Of a DNA stretch of 64,000 nt, positions 44,001 through 57,268 are shown in pieces. Position numbers and translations under genes: made by a program. Source of the stretch: Amanita rubescens (Eukaryota > Basidiomycota > Agaricomycetes > Agaricales > Amanitaceae); assembly GCA_015039365.1 (NCBI GenBank), contig WION01000126.1, forward strand, positions 62,001 through 126,000. Direction: 5' to 3'. The notes under the pieces were generated by a model. It was not told where the DNA came from and searched no databases. It worked only from the letters and a program-made list of their open reading frames with translations. Numbering within the stretch: position 1 is the stretch's first letter; every line of letters begins with the position of its first letter.

Positions 44001-45321
44001 CTGTCCGAGCGGGCTTTAAAATCGCACTCGTAATCCGAGGATCGCTGACGCTATAATTAGGTCACGTTCAATTGAGAACAGCTCTTTAAACCATTGTAAA
44101 TGTAATGATGCCTTTAATTTCCTAATTTCCTGCTCTCGAAGTAGCAGAGCTAGAAACTGTATCCTGAACCTCTCACTGACGCTTCGTCTTTTTGGTATCT
44201 TCCAACGGTCCGCCGTAATAGTATATTTACAGCGGCGATATTCGGGGATATCATCAAGGCACAAACGGTAGTGCCACCATAATCGACTATCGAGTCATTA
44301 TTGACAGTCGATGTTTCCGGTTCTATATGCGCCGTTGGACATTTCTTGACAGCGATGCGGCTGTTGTCCTTTGCTAATACGACGCCGGGGCATTGCGTTG
44401 CCAAAAATCAGGACCGCGTTAGAGTGTCATTTACGATTGCACCGGTCTTGATGGGAAATTGACTCGTCAAATACAAAGCCATATTGGAGCGATGTACGAT
44501 TGAAGTGGTGTGTTGTCGAGATCGACCCGGAGGCCCGCACGAGATGTATAACTTGAACGAGTGAGAATGTTTAAATCTCGACAGGTGTAATCTCTATCTG
44601 ACCCATCTTCAACACCTCATGTCCCTGGTTGCGATGCGCATGTGGATGTCGGGGGCAATACGGAGTTGTCTTAGTCGGACACACTGATACTACACTTTGG
44701 TGAGGAATAAAGCGGTCACCGGATAAGAGATATCTTTGTCATGCCTATTAGGACAACTCATGTAGTCAGAAAGACATCTCAATCAGCTCTAGACGTTGCC
44801 TACTCATGGACGTGTAGAAAAAATAGAAAGATAGGAACCTTTCTGTCTCGGACACAAGGAAACAACGATGGACGTCACATCAAGAGCGGACTTTGGATCC
44901 AGATCAGAGGGCTCGGTATTTGGCGTATTTTCCCCATTAGAAGCGCAATGCGTACAACGCGCAGCAACCATCATTTGTTCTCGATGTCTTCAAACAAATA
45001 TCATTTCGGCGAAAGTGCAATCGTGATTTACCGTTTAGTCTGTTCAGGTTCAGAATCTCGATTCCTACGAAGAAGCGCACCGAAAAACGGAAGTCAGCAA
45101 AATGACAGATTGGTACAACAAATGCATATGCAACATCTAAGGTCCGATACGAGACCTGAAATCATAAGAGCGACAAGGAAATAAAATAAAACAAATCTTT
45201 GAATGATGTCGTGCAAGCCATGCCTGAAGGTGTTCTCAAATCCAAATCGTATCGTCAGAGTCATAAACATGGCGTGGCATCAAAGAAAGAGAAATAATTC
45301 ATGACCGTGAATAGAAGGACA
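44001..45321. other. region without a recognised gene
   Basis: Several open frames of up to about 150 codons occur on both strands, but none shows a family motif or convincing splice pattern. The right end (45190-45321) should contain the 3' flank of the SHO1-like gene. Confidence 0.35.
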
Positions 45322-46769
45322 CTACTCGGGCACCACTCGCATATAATTGGATGGTACGACTGCGTTGGACGAGGATCAATGATACATCGCCGCACGAACA
45401 CAAGAAATACTCACTGCCCACTTTTCCGTCCTTATTGACCGCCTCCCACCATTTCCCTGATCGGTCGACAACCTCAAATAGATCCCCCTTGCTAAACGTG
45501 AGTTCATGTGGATCGGTATCACTTCCTTTATCTATACGATAAACACCAGGATCGTCAGTTTCAGGAAGTTAAAGTGGAATAACAACAAACGTACAGCTGT
45601 ACATTGCCCGAGCTTTCGCCTTGCTCCCTGCACTGCCTCTAGCACTCGGACCTCCGCTGGGGGCAGAAGAAACGGGCCTGGAATCGGTCCGTAGGTCCCC
45701 GCCCACTGAACTATTACCAGGATTGACGCTGACACTCCGAAGGGCACTCGACTGTCGATTATCACCTTCCGCCCCCATTTCTGTCAACTGTGGCAGACCG
45801 TTTTCGTTTCGGTTCTCGCCAACTGCTTCCTCTACAAACTTGGAATCAGGTGGTTGCATCCCGGCGCTGTCGCGTCTTGCTTTTCGTAGTCTTGCTGACC
45901 TAAGTCTGAACGAGGGCGGTGTAATCGGTGGGAGCTTCCCGCCTAGCCTTCCAAAGCCTCCTGAACGCTCTCCTTCTTCATTTATTACCGCTATGTCGAT
46001 CGGAGTGCGTCCCCCTCCGGAACTCCAACTCCGGTCAAGAGTATAGCGGATAGGTGATGTTTCTGGTGATGAGAAATAAATCACCCAAAGGATGTCAACG
46101 ATGGCTGTAACGAGCCATCCGGCAGCGGTGGCTTTCTGCGATGGCTGTGAGCCGTAGATGTTGTTGTTCACACCGATTGCGGCGAGGACGGTGGTCATAG
46201 AGGCAAGATGGGCCAGTGTATTCGAGGAAGAATGGAAGGGTTGTGGTGAGAGTAGGGCGGAGATGAGCCAGATGATAAGGATGGTTTGTAGGACAAAGGC
46301 GAGCCATAGTGTACCAATGAACGCGTTGCTTACTGTAACAGGACGTAAACGCCGTCAGCCGCAGCAGATAGATGAAAGGAGGTGAAAGACGGACCTTGAG
46401 CTGTTACGATGGCTTGAGATATAAACCCAAATATCCATGACGACTGTTCGAACGCCGTGAGTGAAATTTGGAAGCGGGGATAGGAGAGGGATATAAGAGG
46501 CGACGTACCACGCCGAGAAATAGAGTCACGAGAAAGAAGGGACTACGGGTGGACGGTATGCTCATCGTACTTGTGCGAGAACCCGCGTGGCTTAAGCGCA
46601 CAGTAGGGATATCAGTGCGACGACTCCGCTCGAGGTCCGCTGCATCCTGAGGCGTTACATCTGGTGGTGTAGGCTCTGGTGGCGGCGGAAGGACGGGAGA
46701 GACGGGCGTTGGAGAGTCAACTTTTGCCGGAGTTTGGTATGTTGGTTCTGGTGGGGCGACGTCGGACAT
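45322..46769 (-). CDS. SHO1: SHO1-type transmembrane osmosensor
   Basis: Five exons. ATG 46769 (MSDVAPPEPTYQTPAK) opens a proline-rich cytosolic N-terminus of about 75 residues. Four membrane segments follow across short exons: FFLVTLFLGV, SSWIFGFISQAIVTAQ, FIGTLWLAFVLQTILIIWL, and AAIGVNNNIYG ... AAGWLVTAIVDILWVIYF. A long Ser/Pro/Arg-rich linker leads to a C-terminal SH3 domain: ARAMYS, HELTFSKGDLFEVVDRSGKW, WEAVNKDGKVG and the last exon IVPSNYMRVVPE ending at 45322. The 4-TM plus SH3 layout and the GVNNNIYG/AAGWL signature are those of fungal Sho1, which feeds osmotic and surface signals to the HOG MAP-kinase pathway via an SH3-bound MAPKK. The N-terminal extension before the first TM is longer than in yeast. 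Confidence 0.92.
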
Positions 46770-47889
46770 TCTCCGCTAAGATCGGGGACGATATAGAGTT
46801 GAATAGGTTGCAGGCGTTGAATTGAACGTTGAAAAAAGGAAATGGTTGACTTTCCGCGGCCGGAGGCTGTGAAAGCAACTAGGACATGTGCATGACGCGG
46901 GCGAACACGCCTGGGAAGGGGTGGTTGTATTAGTATGGCGTGGGGATTCTGCCCCTGTTGGATTGACTATAATTGGTTAGCGGCGTTTTCGCACAATATC
47001 ATTTGTCAACTTGCGTTGCGCTGACGTGGTGTTCATTTCAATACGGATCCGGGATATTAGCCAACGATAGTGATAAGTAAAGACAAGGACCAGATATCTG
47101 TAAACATCGTCATGCGGCCATATAGTCCATCCCAATAAAACATACACACCAGTCCACTCCGTTCTAGAAGGAGAAGATGGAGGTTACCATCATCCATGTG
47201 TTTGCCGGATCGACTCTTAACCTTCTTTCGATCATAGAGACGGAATTACCATATACTGTAGAATATCCTGATGGCCGTCGTCAAGTTGAGGCTCGACAAA
47301 GGTGGCTCTTATTGCAGAATACGACGGTGGTCATACTAGAATTGCTCATCGTGCCCTGTTTCGCAAATGCAATGATGACGACAAGATTGAAATAGCATTG
47401 CTGAGCTATTACATGTCAAATCAACCAGACTTCGGAAAACCGCTCAACAAGCGGGTGTATAAATATAACTCGACTTACGCTCACGATTTACTTCTAGCTA
47501 TCTGCAGTGTTGTACGGCACTACTATCAGGAGTCGGGTGAACGTTGGCTCCCAGCACGTGACAAGTTTCGCCGGCGAAGGTTCCGGGCCGTTTGCGCCGT
47601 GACAGAGATATCCTGGCTTGAAACATGGCCCTATGGCTTACCCGCTCTTTTTCCTCTCCCCACGACCGTCCTTTGCTCGTCACTGCGAAGGCTACGATAT
47701 TCATATATTCATAGCTTATCACGCTTGGTAATTGCTGTCAAGGCAGGACACGCACCGGGGAACCAAGTTCCAACGCACTTAAAGTCCGTTCACGTTTACT
47801 GATGGCGCCGCTCTGATTCATTATCTATCTAGTTCGGAAACCACTAGAAGCTCAAGGAGGTCCGTTCTTATACCACTAGGTTTGGGACC
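46770..47889. other. intergenic region with a doubtful small gene
   Basis: This is the divergent promoter interval of SHO1 (-) and GUT2 (+). From ATG 47177 there is a plus-strand coding-like stretch (MEVTIIHVFAGSTLNLLSI; then, after a possible intron, AEYDGGHTRIAHRALFRKC; IALLSYYMSNQPDFGKPLNK) reaching about 47600. I do not recognise it, and intron placement is uncertain, so it is left as a possible uncharacterised gene. Confidence 0.3.
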
Positions 47890-50699
47890 ATGTCCGTCCT
47901 CCGCCGATTATTCTCGCGACGCACTCTCGCCTACACAACAGGCGGCGCCGTTATCTCCACGGGAGGTCTATACTGGTATCTCAGCTCCGGTCCTGCCTAT
48001 CCCTTGTCCACGCTAGAAACACGGAGACCACCCCCGGCGTGGACTCCACCCTCACGAAAAGAGATGTTAGATTCACTAAAAGCGTCCGGGGTAAAAACCA
48101 GCTCAAACAACAACGACGATTCAGAGTTTGATTTGCTGATTGTGGGAGGTGGCGCAACTGGTGCGGGCATCGCTGTGGATGCAGCTAGTAGAGGGTTGAG
48201 AGTTGCCTTGGTTGAAAGAGACGATTTTGGCGCCGGTTCGTTACCCCATTTGCTCGTAATTTTTTTGATAGGTGTATTGATCATCATGAAAGGTACATCA
48301 TCAAAGAGTACAAAGCTAGTGCACGGTGGCGTCCGATACCTTCAAAAAGCCGTATTCGAACTCGACTATGATCAATGGAAGTTAGTGAAAGAAGCTCTCC
48401 ATGAGCGCCGGATCTTCCTGCAAACGGCACCATATCTATCTGCTATGCTTCCGATTATGTTACCCATCTACAAGTGCGCTAGCTTTCAAAGTAGCGCATG
48501 CGTTTTTTGACATTACGCAGGTTCTGGCAAGTCCCCTATTATTGGGCCGGATGCAAGCTCTATGATATTCTAGCTGGGAGAGAAAATATGGAATCGTCGT
48601 ACATCATGAGTAAAGGAAAGGCCCTTGAAACATTTCCAATGCTCAAAAGTGACGGACTAGTTGGAGCTTTGGTGTACTACGACGGTAAACCTGATCCCTG
48701 CTTCAACTACTCTTACAACTAAACCTTTGTCCAGGACAACACAATGACTCGAGGATGAATATCGCTCTCATCATGAGCGCTGTCAAACTAGGCGCTACCG
48801 TCGCCAACTACTGCGAAGTGACCGACCTTCACAAGTCTTCTTCATCTGGAAAACTCTGCGGCGCACGCGTCAGAGACACGCTTTCAGGCGAAGAATGGAA
48901 CGTCCGCGCTAAAGGGGTCATCAACGCCACGGGTCCCTTTACAGATGCTCTCCTCTCAATGGACGACTCAACACATAAGCCCATAGTCCAAGCATCCTCC
49001 GGTATCCACATCACCCTCCCCAACTACTACTCACCCCGCCGCATGGGACTGCTCGACCCCGCCACGTCTGATGGGCGTGTCATCTTTTTCCTGCCATGGG
49101 AAGGGAACACGATAGCGGGTACGACGGACAGTCCTGCGCGAGTTGAGCGGGACCCGCGTGCTACGGAGGAAGATATCCGGTGGGTGTTGGGGGAGGTGAG
49201 GAGATATCTATCTCCTGATATTCGAGTAAGGAGGGGGGATGTGTTGAGTGCGTGGAGCGGGTTGAGGCCTTTGGTGAAGAATGTGGATGCGGATGGGAAG
49301 GGAACTCAGGGCCTTGTGCGAAGCCATATGGTCACTGTGAGCAAGAGTGGGTTGGTCACGGTGGCCGGGGGAAAGTGGACGACGTATAGGAAGATGGCGG
49401 AAGAAGGGGTTGATGAGGCGGTTAAGGTGTTTGGGTTGGAGGAAAAGGTGAAGAGTGGGTGTGTTACGGAAAACCTTAGGTTGGTGGGGAGTGATGGGTG
49501 GAGCAGGAATATGTTTATTGGGCTGACTCAAAGGGTGCGTATGATGATGGCGTGCGTGAGATGGTTTTGACTGATGTGGTGTTGCAGTATGGACTTGACA
49601 CGGATGTTGCGAAGCACCTGTCCAGAAATTATGGTGATCGGGCCTGGACCGTTTGTGAACTTGCGGAAAGGACAGGCGCGGCTTGGCCAATTCATGGAAA
49701 ACGACTCGCGTCATCGTACCCTTGTAAGTCACGCTTCTCCCGTTGTTGTTCTCATTCTCATTTCATTTCACTCCCTGTTTGGTTTACCCTCGTGCGTTCC
49801 ACATGGCACTCACCTATTCTTTCCATTGTGACTCGTGCCCATTTATTCCCACCGATAATGATAGTCATTGAAGCGGAAATTCGGTACGCCATTCGGCACG
49901 AATACGCGCAAACGGCGATCGACGTCCTAGCCCGAAGAACTCGGCTTGCGTTCCTGAACGCACAGGCGGCGCTTCGCGCACTGCCACGTGTAGTGGATAT
50001 CATGTCAGACGAGCTAGGATGGACGCGCTCCGAGCGGCAGAGGCAAGTCAACGCCGCAGTGGCCTATTTTGAAACGATGGGGTTGGTGCCTGGGGATGTT
50101 GTCGCCGAGAAAGAGAAGAAGGATGTAGTTAACGGTGTTTTAAGGGAACTGGAACCGAGGGGGTGGATTGAAAATGCGGAGAGAAGGGTAGCGAACGTCT
50201 TTGCTGGTGCTTGGAGCTTGTTGAATGCGAGGGGGCTTGTGTTGGGAAGAGAAACTGCCGGAGTCGGGACTATCGTTGGCGCTGGCGAGCACGTTGGACC
50301 GTTCAAAAAGGCATATGGACGCGCAAGCTTTGGTGCAGGCGAAGTTGTTGCTTTGCGGAATGCGTTTCTAAAGCGGGCCAACGTGGATGACGAACAGCCT
50401 TGCGTTGGTGTGAAGGGGTTGGTCGAAATTATGCACGAGGTGCCTGGGTACGAAGGTGTCAAAGATAAGGACCTCAAGTACGTGCTTGAGGAGAACGGTA
50501 TGGTGGCCAAGAATACGGTGGATTTCGACGAGTTTCTTGAGGTGAGTGCAGTGATTGTTTAAGCCGGACCGTGTCGCCTACTTAGGGGTATTTTTAACAG
50601 ATCTGCGGGAATATCAAGGAGATTGCCTTTGCCCCTGTCATGACATCTGTCAAGGAGAGGCTCAGAATCCCAGTGGAAAAGAGCGGTGGAGGAGTGTAA
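47890..50699 (+). CDS. GUT2: mitochondrial FAD-dependent glycerol-3-phosphate dehydrogenase
   Basis: ATG 47890 (MSVLRRLFSRRTLAYTTGGA) gives an Arg/Ser-rich mitochondrial presequence followed by a membrane-like segment. FAD site: FDLLIVGGGATGAGIAVDAA, then VERDDFGAG, an intron, and TSSKSTKLVHGGVRYLQKAV. Further: ERRIFLQTAPYLSAMLPIM, YYDG joined by an intron to QHNDSRMNIALIMSAV, GVINATGPFTDALLS, FFLPWEGNTIAGTTDSPA, TVAGGKWTTYRKMAE, EAEIRYAIRHEYAQTAIDV and LAFLNAQAAL. A C-terminal EF-hand-like region (VDDEQPCVGVKGLVEIM; NTVDFDEFLE) ends ICGNIKEIAFAPVM and stops at 50697-50699. The enzyme oxidises glycerol-3-phosphate to dihydroxyacetone phosphate on the outer face of the inner membrane, passing electrons to ubiquinone. 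Several 50-nt introns are required, and all preserve frame. Confidence 0.94.
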
Positions 50700-52138
50700 G
50701 TTGTCCCAAATTTAGATGCATGTCTCGTGCGTCGTCTGATGACGGGCCGTGCAACAACGGGGAAATGTTCGTGCATATGACCTACTGTATAAAGAAGCGT
50801 CAGGCAGCACGCCGCGGATGTTGTACACGTATATTGTGCATCATCATCATTGTTGTAATGTTTGTCTCTCCATATCGCGACTGTCATCACTCTGTTATCT
50901 CAGTATTTTTTACCTTGGGGCTTCTCTGGCTCTTGCACCTGTCCACTGATTGGGGCAAGCAACTGGAGTTAGCAATTCTTATCCATTGCCGCCGGTGTTT
51001 TTTTTTTCATCGGCAATTAGTGCAAACAAGTGATGCAATTGATGATGAACATGAACACGTGGACACCGCTTCATGGTTTATCCCTGGCTGTGGCCAATAG
51101 TGAATGTGGGATATTTCACTTACAGTTCTGATCACACTCTGATGATGATACGGAGAGATATTTATGTACTAATTAGTACGTTTGCGGAACGTGCGATGTA
51201 GCATTTCTACAAGATCCACAAGTCTTTTTTCTCATATATTCATTGAATCATGCCAAGATGTGCTAGCAAGCTGCAATTGGCAAGCGATTGTGCTTGGCCT
51301 CTGCTGGCGTGTTCGTCTACCACAGTCGAGCGCTCGACGACGAGTAGAATTATATTTGGACCTGAAACTCTATTATCGGAATGCGGGCGTACCGAGGCTT
51401 ACCGTCATCGACCGTATTACATTGGAGATGTAATTACGAAATATTTAGGGGGCAAATGATTTTTATTGGGTGATCGAGATAAATGTTAAAAACTATCAAT
51501 ATAGCGAGTATGAATAGATGATGCGAGTCCGTCGTGCCCTCTCGAGTCAAATTGCACAATGGAATCGTTGGAATGCATATGGACGCGGTCTTACGTGGCA
51601 AAGATGACATGAAAATGTATATATATTCTCCTCGAGTAAAGGAAAGAAACATCACATCAGGGGAGTATTGGATCGATGATCGGCGATCGGCGCATTATCC
51701 GACGTGTTTTGAATTACAACAGAAAATTTCCTCTTCTTTTTGCTTCTCTTTGTTCTTCCACTTTGTGTGGTTCGCCTGCGTCTCACTTCTGATGATGTGA
51801 TTTTACCTTTCCGTCCAACCTGGACCCGCTAGTTGCCCTAAACGTCACGATAGGTTATATTATACGTGGCAGATGGTGATCGAGGGTGGACAGAGGCAAT
51901 ATACAGTGGCTACACGGATGAAAAGCTGCCAGATCATGATACAGCAGAGAGAAGCGGACGCGCCAGTCATCGCGTAGGCCGCACGGGAGTTCTTTAACCG
52001 GTCGGCGGTCGCAACTGTTCGCAACGCCGCAGCCCTGCAGGCTAAATGCGGCATGCGAGATTACGATCAACTTGATTTCCAAATTTGGACTCCCCCACTA
52101 TCGACCGTACCTTATAACCTTTGTACGTTCAATGTCGA
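50700..52138. other. intergenic region between GUT2 and KHA1
   Basis: No gene is recognised over about 1.4 kb. Short frames on both strands lack family resemblance. The right part, TC-rich near 52140-52200, merges into the leader of the antiporter gene. Confidence 0.4.
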
Positions 52139-55100
52139 ATGGCCACCCCGCAGGCTCCCCTTTCTGCCTCTTTTCCTTCGTTTACTCCTTCTCCCTTCTG
52201 TCCACCAGTACAACTGCCTATTGACGGCTTGGGAGAAAGAGGACAATCCGCAATGCCGAAATTCTCAAGGACTATCTTGGAGATCATCCGCCCCAGATCC
52301 GGCGCTCAAGACCAGGTTCGAGCCACCATTCTCGCTGGGTCCATTTTCTGATCAATGTGCCATTCTTGCAGGGAGGTCTTCTCAATGGCAAGGACCCAAC
52401 TGTGTACGATCCAGCAGACCCCATACGTATATGGATCGTTCAAATCGGTGAGTTGTTTCACGTCAGTGTCAGAACTTGTTGCCCCTCGCCAATGCGTGGT
52501 TCGGTGCATTTCATATGCCGCAGTGGTCATGTAGTACAGTGCGCATGTTTGGTGCCCGACACGTACAGGAGGGTGATATAAACTTTGATCTAACCCCATT
52601 GTAATATAGGTCTAATCATTGGAATGACAACCTTGCTTTCGCTAATTCTAAAACGGCTTAGGCAGCCCAAGGTTATTTCGGAGATTCTTGGTGGTATCTT
52701 GCTTGGTAGGCATCCCTCTTCGGTCTGGATCTGGTACACGTCATAACTTTTATCTCAACAGGTCCCACGGCATTTGGTAAGACAGTCGATAGAAGCAATG
52801 CGCTTTGCGGAAGTTTTTTGGACTCATGAACGTTGTATCATTATAGGGCGCATTCCGGGCTTCACAAAACATATCTTCCCATCGAGCTCGGTACCTTTTC
52901 TCGCTCTGACGGCGGACATTGGCCTTTGTCTTTTCCTTTTCCTCGTTGGCATGGAAATAGACATAGGTGTCGTGAAACGTAATTGGCGACTTTCCGCTGC
53001 AGTTGCTATTGTGGGAATGGGACTTCCGTTCGGCCTTGGGATTGGACTATCCTATCCGATTTACCATCAGTTCGTCGACCAAAGCATCAAATGGACACAT
53101 TTCATGTTGTTTGTGGCAGTGGCCTTTTCAATCACTGCCTTTCCGGTGCTGTGCCGGATTCTCACAGAACTGAAGCTTCTGGACACGACCGTTGGTACCG
53201 TAGTGTTATCAGCAGGCGTGGGCAACGATATTGGTGAGCTTCCCACGTTGCCCATGTATGACCTCAGATCTTGATCGAAAACTAGTTGGCTGGATTTTGC
53301 TCGCTCTTAGTGTGGCTCTTGTGAATGCCGGTTCTGGACTCACAGCTTTATGGATCCTTTTGGTCTGCTTTGGATGGGTTTTGGTGATTATGTTTCCGGG
53401 CAGATGGGCTTTCAAATGGCTCGCAAGCTGGACCGGCTCCAGTATGTTCCATCCTTGCTTATTTTTTCAGAAATGACACTTCACCTCGCCAGTTGAGAAT
53501 GGTCCCACGCCATTCTACATGACCTCAATACTTTTATTCACATTCGGTTCTGCTTTTTTTACCGATATCATCGGCGTGCAGCCTATTTTCGGTATGTAAT
53601 AGGGATACTTCGTGGGTTGCCGCAATCTCAATATCTCTAGGCGCGTTCCTTGTGGGTATTATCGTGCCACGCGAGGGAGGCCTTGCCATTATCATCACGG
53701 AGAAGCTGGAAGATGCCGTTTCTATTATCTTTTTACCCCTAGTAAGTCCGCGGGTTTCGCGTTTTGATTAGTCATAACACCAGAATAGTATTTCACGCTC
53801 TCCGGTCTTTCGACGGATCTCGGCCTCCTAAACAACGGTGCGTATGATACCATTTGATGCGCAACGTGAGATCTGACGAAATTCGTCATTACAGGTGTTA
53901 CATGGGGATACACGATTGCTATTATGGCCCTAGCCTTTACGGGAAAATTTGGTGGATGTGTGCTAGCTGCGAAATATGCGGCCGGGTTCAGATGGCGGGA
54001 AGCGGGCGCCATAGGGGCGCTTATGAGTTGCAAAGGGTGAATTTTATTCTATTTTAAAATTGTCGGTAATCGCTCACGTGTACTGCAGGTTGGTTGAGCT
54101 GATTGTATTGAACGTTGGACTTCAAGCAGGCGTTCTATCCCAGGTTAGTCTTGTCCGATCAAGAATGGCGTGATGTTCATTCAATGCAGCGAGTTTTTTC
54201 CATGTTCGTCCTCGAGGCTGTTGTTTTGACATGTATAACGACACCCCTTGTGTCGGTCTTGTATCCTCCTCATGTCCGGACACGCGCTTCTACAGGAGAA
54301 TCTATTCAGGATGTTCAATCGCCACGCCTGTCTGGAAAAAAGACAATGCAAGACAAAAAGAAACGCTTCACTGTGGTTCTGGATAAGCTTGAACATCTTC
54401 CGAGCGTCATGGCTATTACTCAGCTCATACGCGCCGCGCCAACTATACGTACCGTTGTGGAAAACTCGGGCGAGATTACCAAAGTCACTAGTCGACCTTC
54501 CACTGGAGGCACCGGTTCCAACGAGACGTTGTCGGGTGCCATGCCAGTAGTCGTAGAAGCCCTTCGTCTCATCGAACTCTCAGATCGTGCATCGGTTGTC
54601 ATGAAATCATCGGTGACAGATTATGTCATCCACACCGACCCTATGTTGTCGATCTTCAGGAAGTTTGGACAGCTGAACGACATCGCTGTTATCCCAGCTC
54701 TGACCATCGTTCCATTCGATGATATGTCGCATAGCGTTGCCGAGCATGCAGACGCCCACGATTCGGATTTGATCATGATACCTTGGCTGCCCCCGCAGAT
54801 CTCTTCTCCAGACGGCGTTATAGATGCGTTACAACATCAACAACAACAGCAGCAACAACATCCGCAGACCCCAGGAGCAGCGAAACACAACCCATTCGAT
54901 TTGTTATTCAAGACCTCCCACTCTAACGTTGAGAAATCAGCGTCGGTAGTCCACTCGCACTTTGTTCGCGGTGTATTCATGAGGGCCAAGACGGATGTGG
55001 CATTGTACGTCGATCAGTCTCCTCCTGGCGTAGATATTGCGGCCGGGAGCAAGCAACATGTGTTCCTGCCGTTCTTTGGAGGCCCAGACGACCGGCTCGC

Positions 55101-55810
55101 ACTTGACTTTGTGGTGCAAATTTGTGATAATCCGATGGTGACGGCCACGGTTGTGAGAATTGTCAAGCGAGAGGAAACATTGACTGAACAGGCGAAGCTA
55201 GGTGAAGTTGAGGCCGGTAATATGATGACTGTGACATCGGTAAGCTTTGAAACGTTCTAGCCTTAAAGCGGAAGATATTAACGTGGTTCATAAATGTCAG
55301 GCACTGTCCACAACTTTCCCGGATACAGTATATGGCCAGCATAATCCCGAAACTAGGCTGCAGTCAGATACGGCCGATAATGTGGCGTGGGACAAATACA
55401 ATCAACTGAAGAAAGACCAAGCTTGGGATCCGACCGCGACGCTATCGCGCATTGAGTTTAGGGAGGTACAAACGCCTACTCCTCTGCATACCGCTCTAGA
55501 GGAAGCCTCTAAGCCGAGTGGCTTAGAGCCCGAGGGTGGGGCCGAGTCATATGCAAGGATTAGGCTGCTTGCTCGGGAGGAACACGATGGAAAACGCAAG
55601 ACGGCCTATTGCCGCTGTGTGTTGGTGGTGGTTGGCCGATCGAGGAGGATGGCTGTAGAGGACCACGCGAAGGAGCTCAAGGACTTGATGCACGAGTATG
55701 AAAACGTAGGCTCCGAGGTGAAGAAGACCATTGGTGATGTGGGCGCTGCGTTTGTGGTTGCGGGCTGTGGAACGGGAATGGTGGTATTGCAAGCCGCGCA
55801 TGAAACCTAG
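52139..55810 (+). CDS. KHA1: K+/H+ antiporter of the CPA2 (KHA1-like) family
   Basis: ATG 52139 (MATPQAPLSASFPSFTPS) opens a disordered N-terminus; an intron leads to GGLLNGKDPTVYDPADPIR. The membrane domain follows over several exons: LLSLILKRLRQPKVISEILG, GPTAFG joined to RIPGFTKHIFP, ADIGLCLFLFLVGMEID, AFSITAFPVLCRILTELKLL, VLSAGVGNDIVGWILLALSV, TDIIGVQPIFGAFLVG, IVPREGGLAIIITEKLEDAV, YFTLSGLSTDLGLL, GKFGGCVLAAKYAAGFRWRE, LVELIVLNVGL and RVFSMFVLEAVVLTCITTPL. The long cytosolic C-terminus resembles the tail of Kha1 homologues (VFLPFFGGPDDRLAL; VVVGRSRRMAVEDHAKEL) and ends QAAHET at 55810. A Gln-rich tract (HQQQQQQQHPQTPG) sits near 54833-54870. Family members exchange K+ for H+ in Golgi or other internal membranes; location here is not shown. 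Confidence 0.92.
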
Positions 55811-56185
55811 AGGTGGAGAAGACGAGAGATGGTACGAGACGGCCATGAAGGCGACGTTTGCGACGCCAGTTGACGGTGCGAGAGACGAATTCAGTCCTGG
55901 GAGGACGATGAGGGTGATGAGTATTATGTGTAACGATATTTTTGACCTTAACCTCCAGCATGGAGGCTGTACGATGACGAGAAGCGATGACCTGCACTTA
56001 CCAGCTATGTAGTTATGTACCTTGTTTTGTTTTGTTCTTGCAGCTGTACACAGTCACTTGGACATTGTGTGCATATGTTTGCAATAAAAAAAGATTCCAT
56101 AGACTTGTCAGCATGAAGTACGTCATCGTTGATGTTATTACGTCAGATCGCACCTCTGCTCTTCACTCTGGTCGCGAGTACTCGG
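55811..56185. other. intergenic region between KHA1 and NAD(P)HX epimerase gene
   Basis: No gene recognised. This interval should contain the KHA1 terminator region and the epimerase promoter. The two genes are in the same direction. Confidence 0.45.
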
Positions 56186-57268
56186 ATGACTATAAGGTAT
56201 TTAACCGCAAAGTTAGCCCAACAGGTGAGAGGAACCTTGTTACGAAGTTACACTTTTAAGTAACCAATTTGGGACAGATCGATGAGGAACTAATGAGCGC
56301 AGCTGGGGCATTCAGCCTCGACCAGGTAAGAAACAAGTTGTGAGGAAGAGACTACGCCGAACATTGGCGACCGCGAACAACGACACAGCTAATGGAGCTA
56401 GCTGGCCTATCCTGCGCTCAAGCCGTTGCGAAAGTGTACAGCAGAGAAAGGTACCCCCGCGTGTTGGTTTGTTGCGGGCCAGGCAATCAAGGTGGAGACG
56501 GGTTGGTTGCCGCGAGGCATCTAGGTGCGTTGATATGCATAAACGTAAACGTGTCCCCCAAACTGAATTGTCGGCGTGCGTGTCTTTTTAGGGATGTTTG
56601 GATATAGGCCCATGGTGTATATGCCCAAGGTCAGCGGCTTTAGGAAATTCATTGCGGATGTCCTGATGGTTAGTTTTGATTAGCCAGGATCGAAGGAAAT
56701 ATACAAAGTAGGTGGTCTCCTGCCAGGGAAAGCACTCATACGTACTTATCGTTGAATTTTCTGCGGCAGCGTCTCAAAATCCAATGCGATAACATGAAAA
56801 TTCCAACGCTCCATCCTTCTACCGAGACTTCGTCTCTGTCAGAAGCTTTACGCTCTTCGGACGTCATCTTGGACGCCATATTTGGATTCTCGTTCAAAGG
56901 GCCTGTACGACCACCTTTTGACGAAGTGTTGCGACTCATCGCTGGATGCAAACTGCCTATTGTGTCCGTTGACATTCCCTCAGGGTGGGATGTCGAACAA
57001 GGAAACGTCGGGGGTGTCGGTTTGGAGCCAGATGTATTGGTGAGTTTGACGGCGCCCAAGCTGGGTGTGAAGGCTTTCAAGGGGCGTCATTTCTTGGGCG
57101 GGAGGTTTGTCCCAAGGTGGGTGTTTGAAATGTTCTTCAGCAGAGGAGCGTATGTTGATTCTTTTAAATAGGGCGTTGGAGGAGAAATTCGAGTTGAATT
57201 TACCAGAGTATCTTGATTGCGAGCAGATCGTAGAGTTGGAGTCGAACGAGTTGGAGCAAAAACTATAG
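56186..57268 (+). CDS. NNR1: NAD(P)H-hydrate epimerase
   Basis: ATG 56186 gives [13 protein letters not shown], spliced to [16 protein letters not shown], then [17 protein letters not shown] and [20 protein letters not shown], the YjeF N-terminal signature. Later exons give [88 protein letters not shown] and [13 protein letters not shown], ending at TAG 57266-57268. Five or six introns, all frame-preserving. The enzyme interconverts R and S epimers of hydrated NAD(P)H so that the S-specific dehydratase can repair them. Length (about 250 residues) and motif order are normal for the stand-alone eukaryotic epimerase. Confidence 0.92.
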
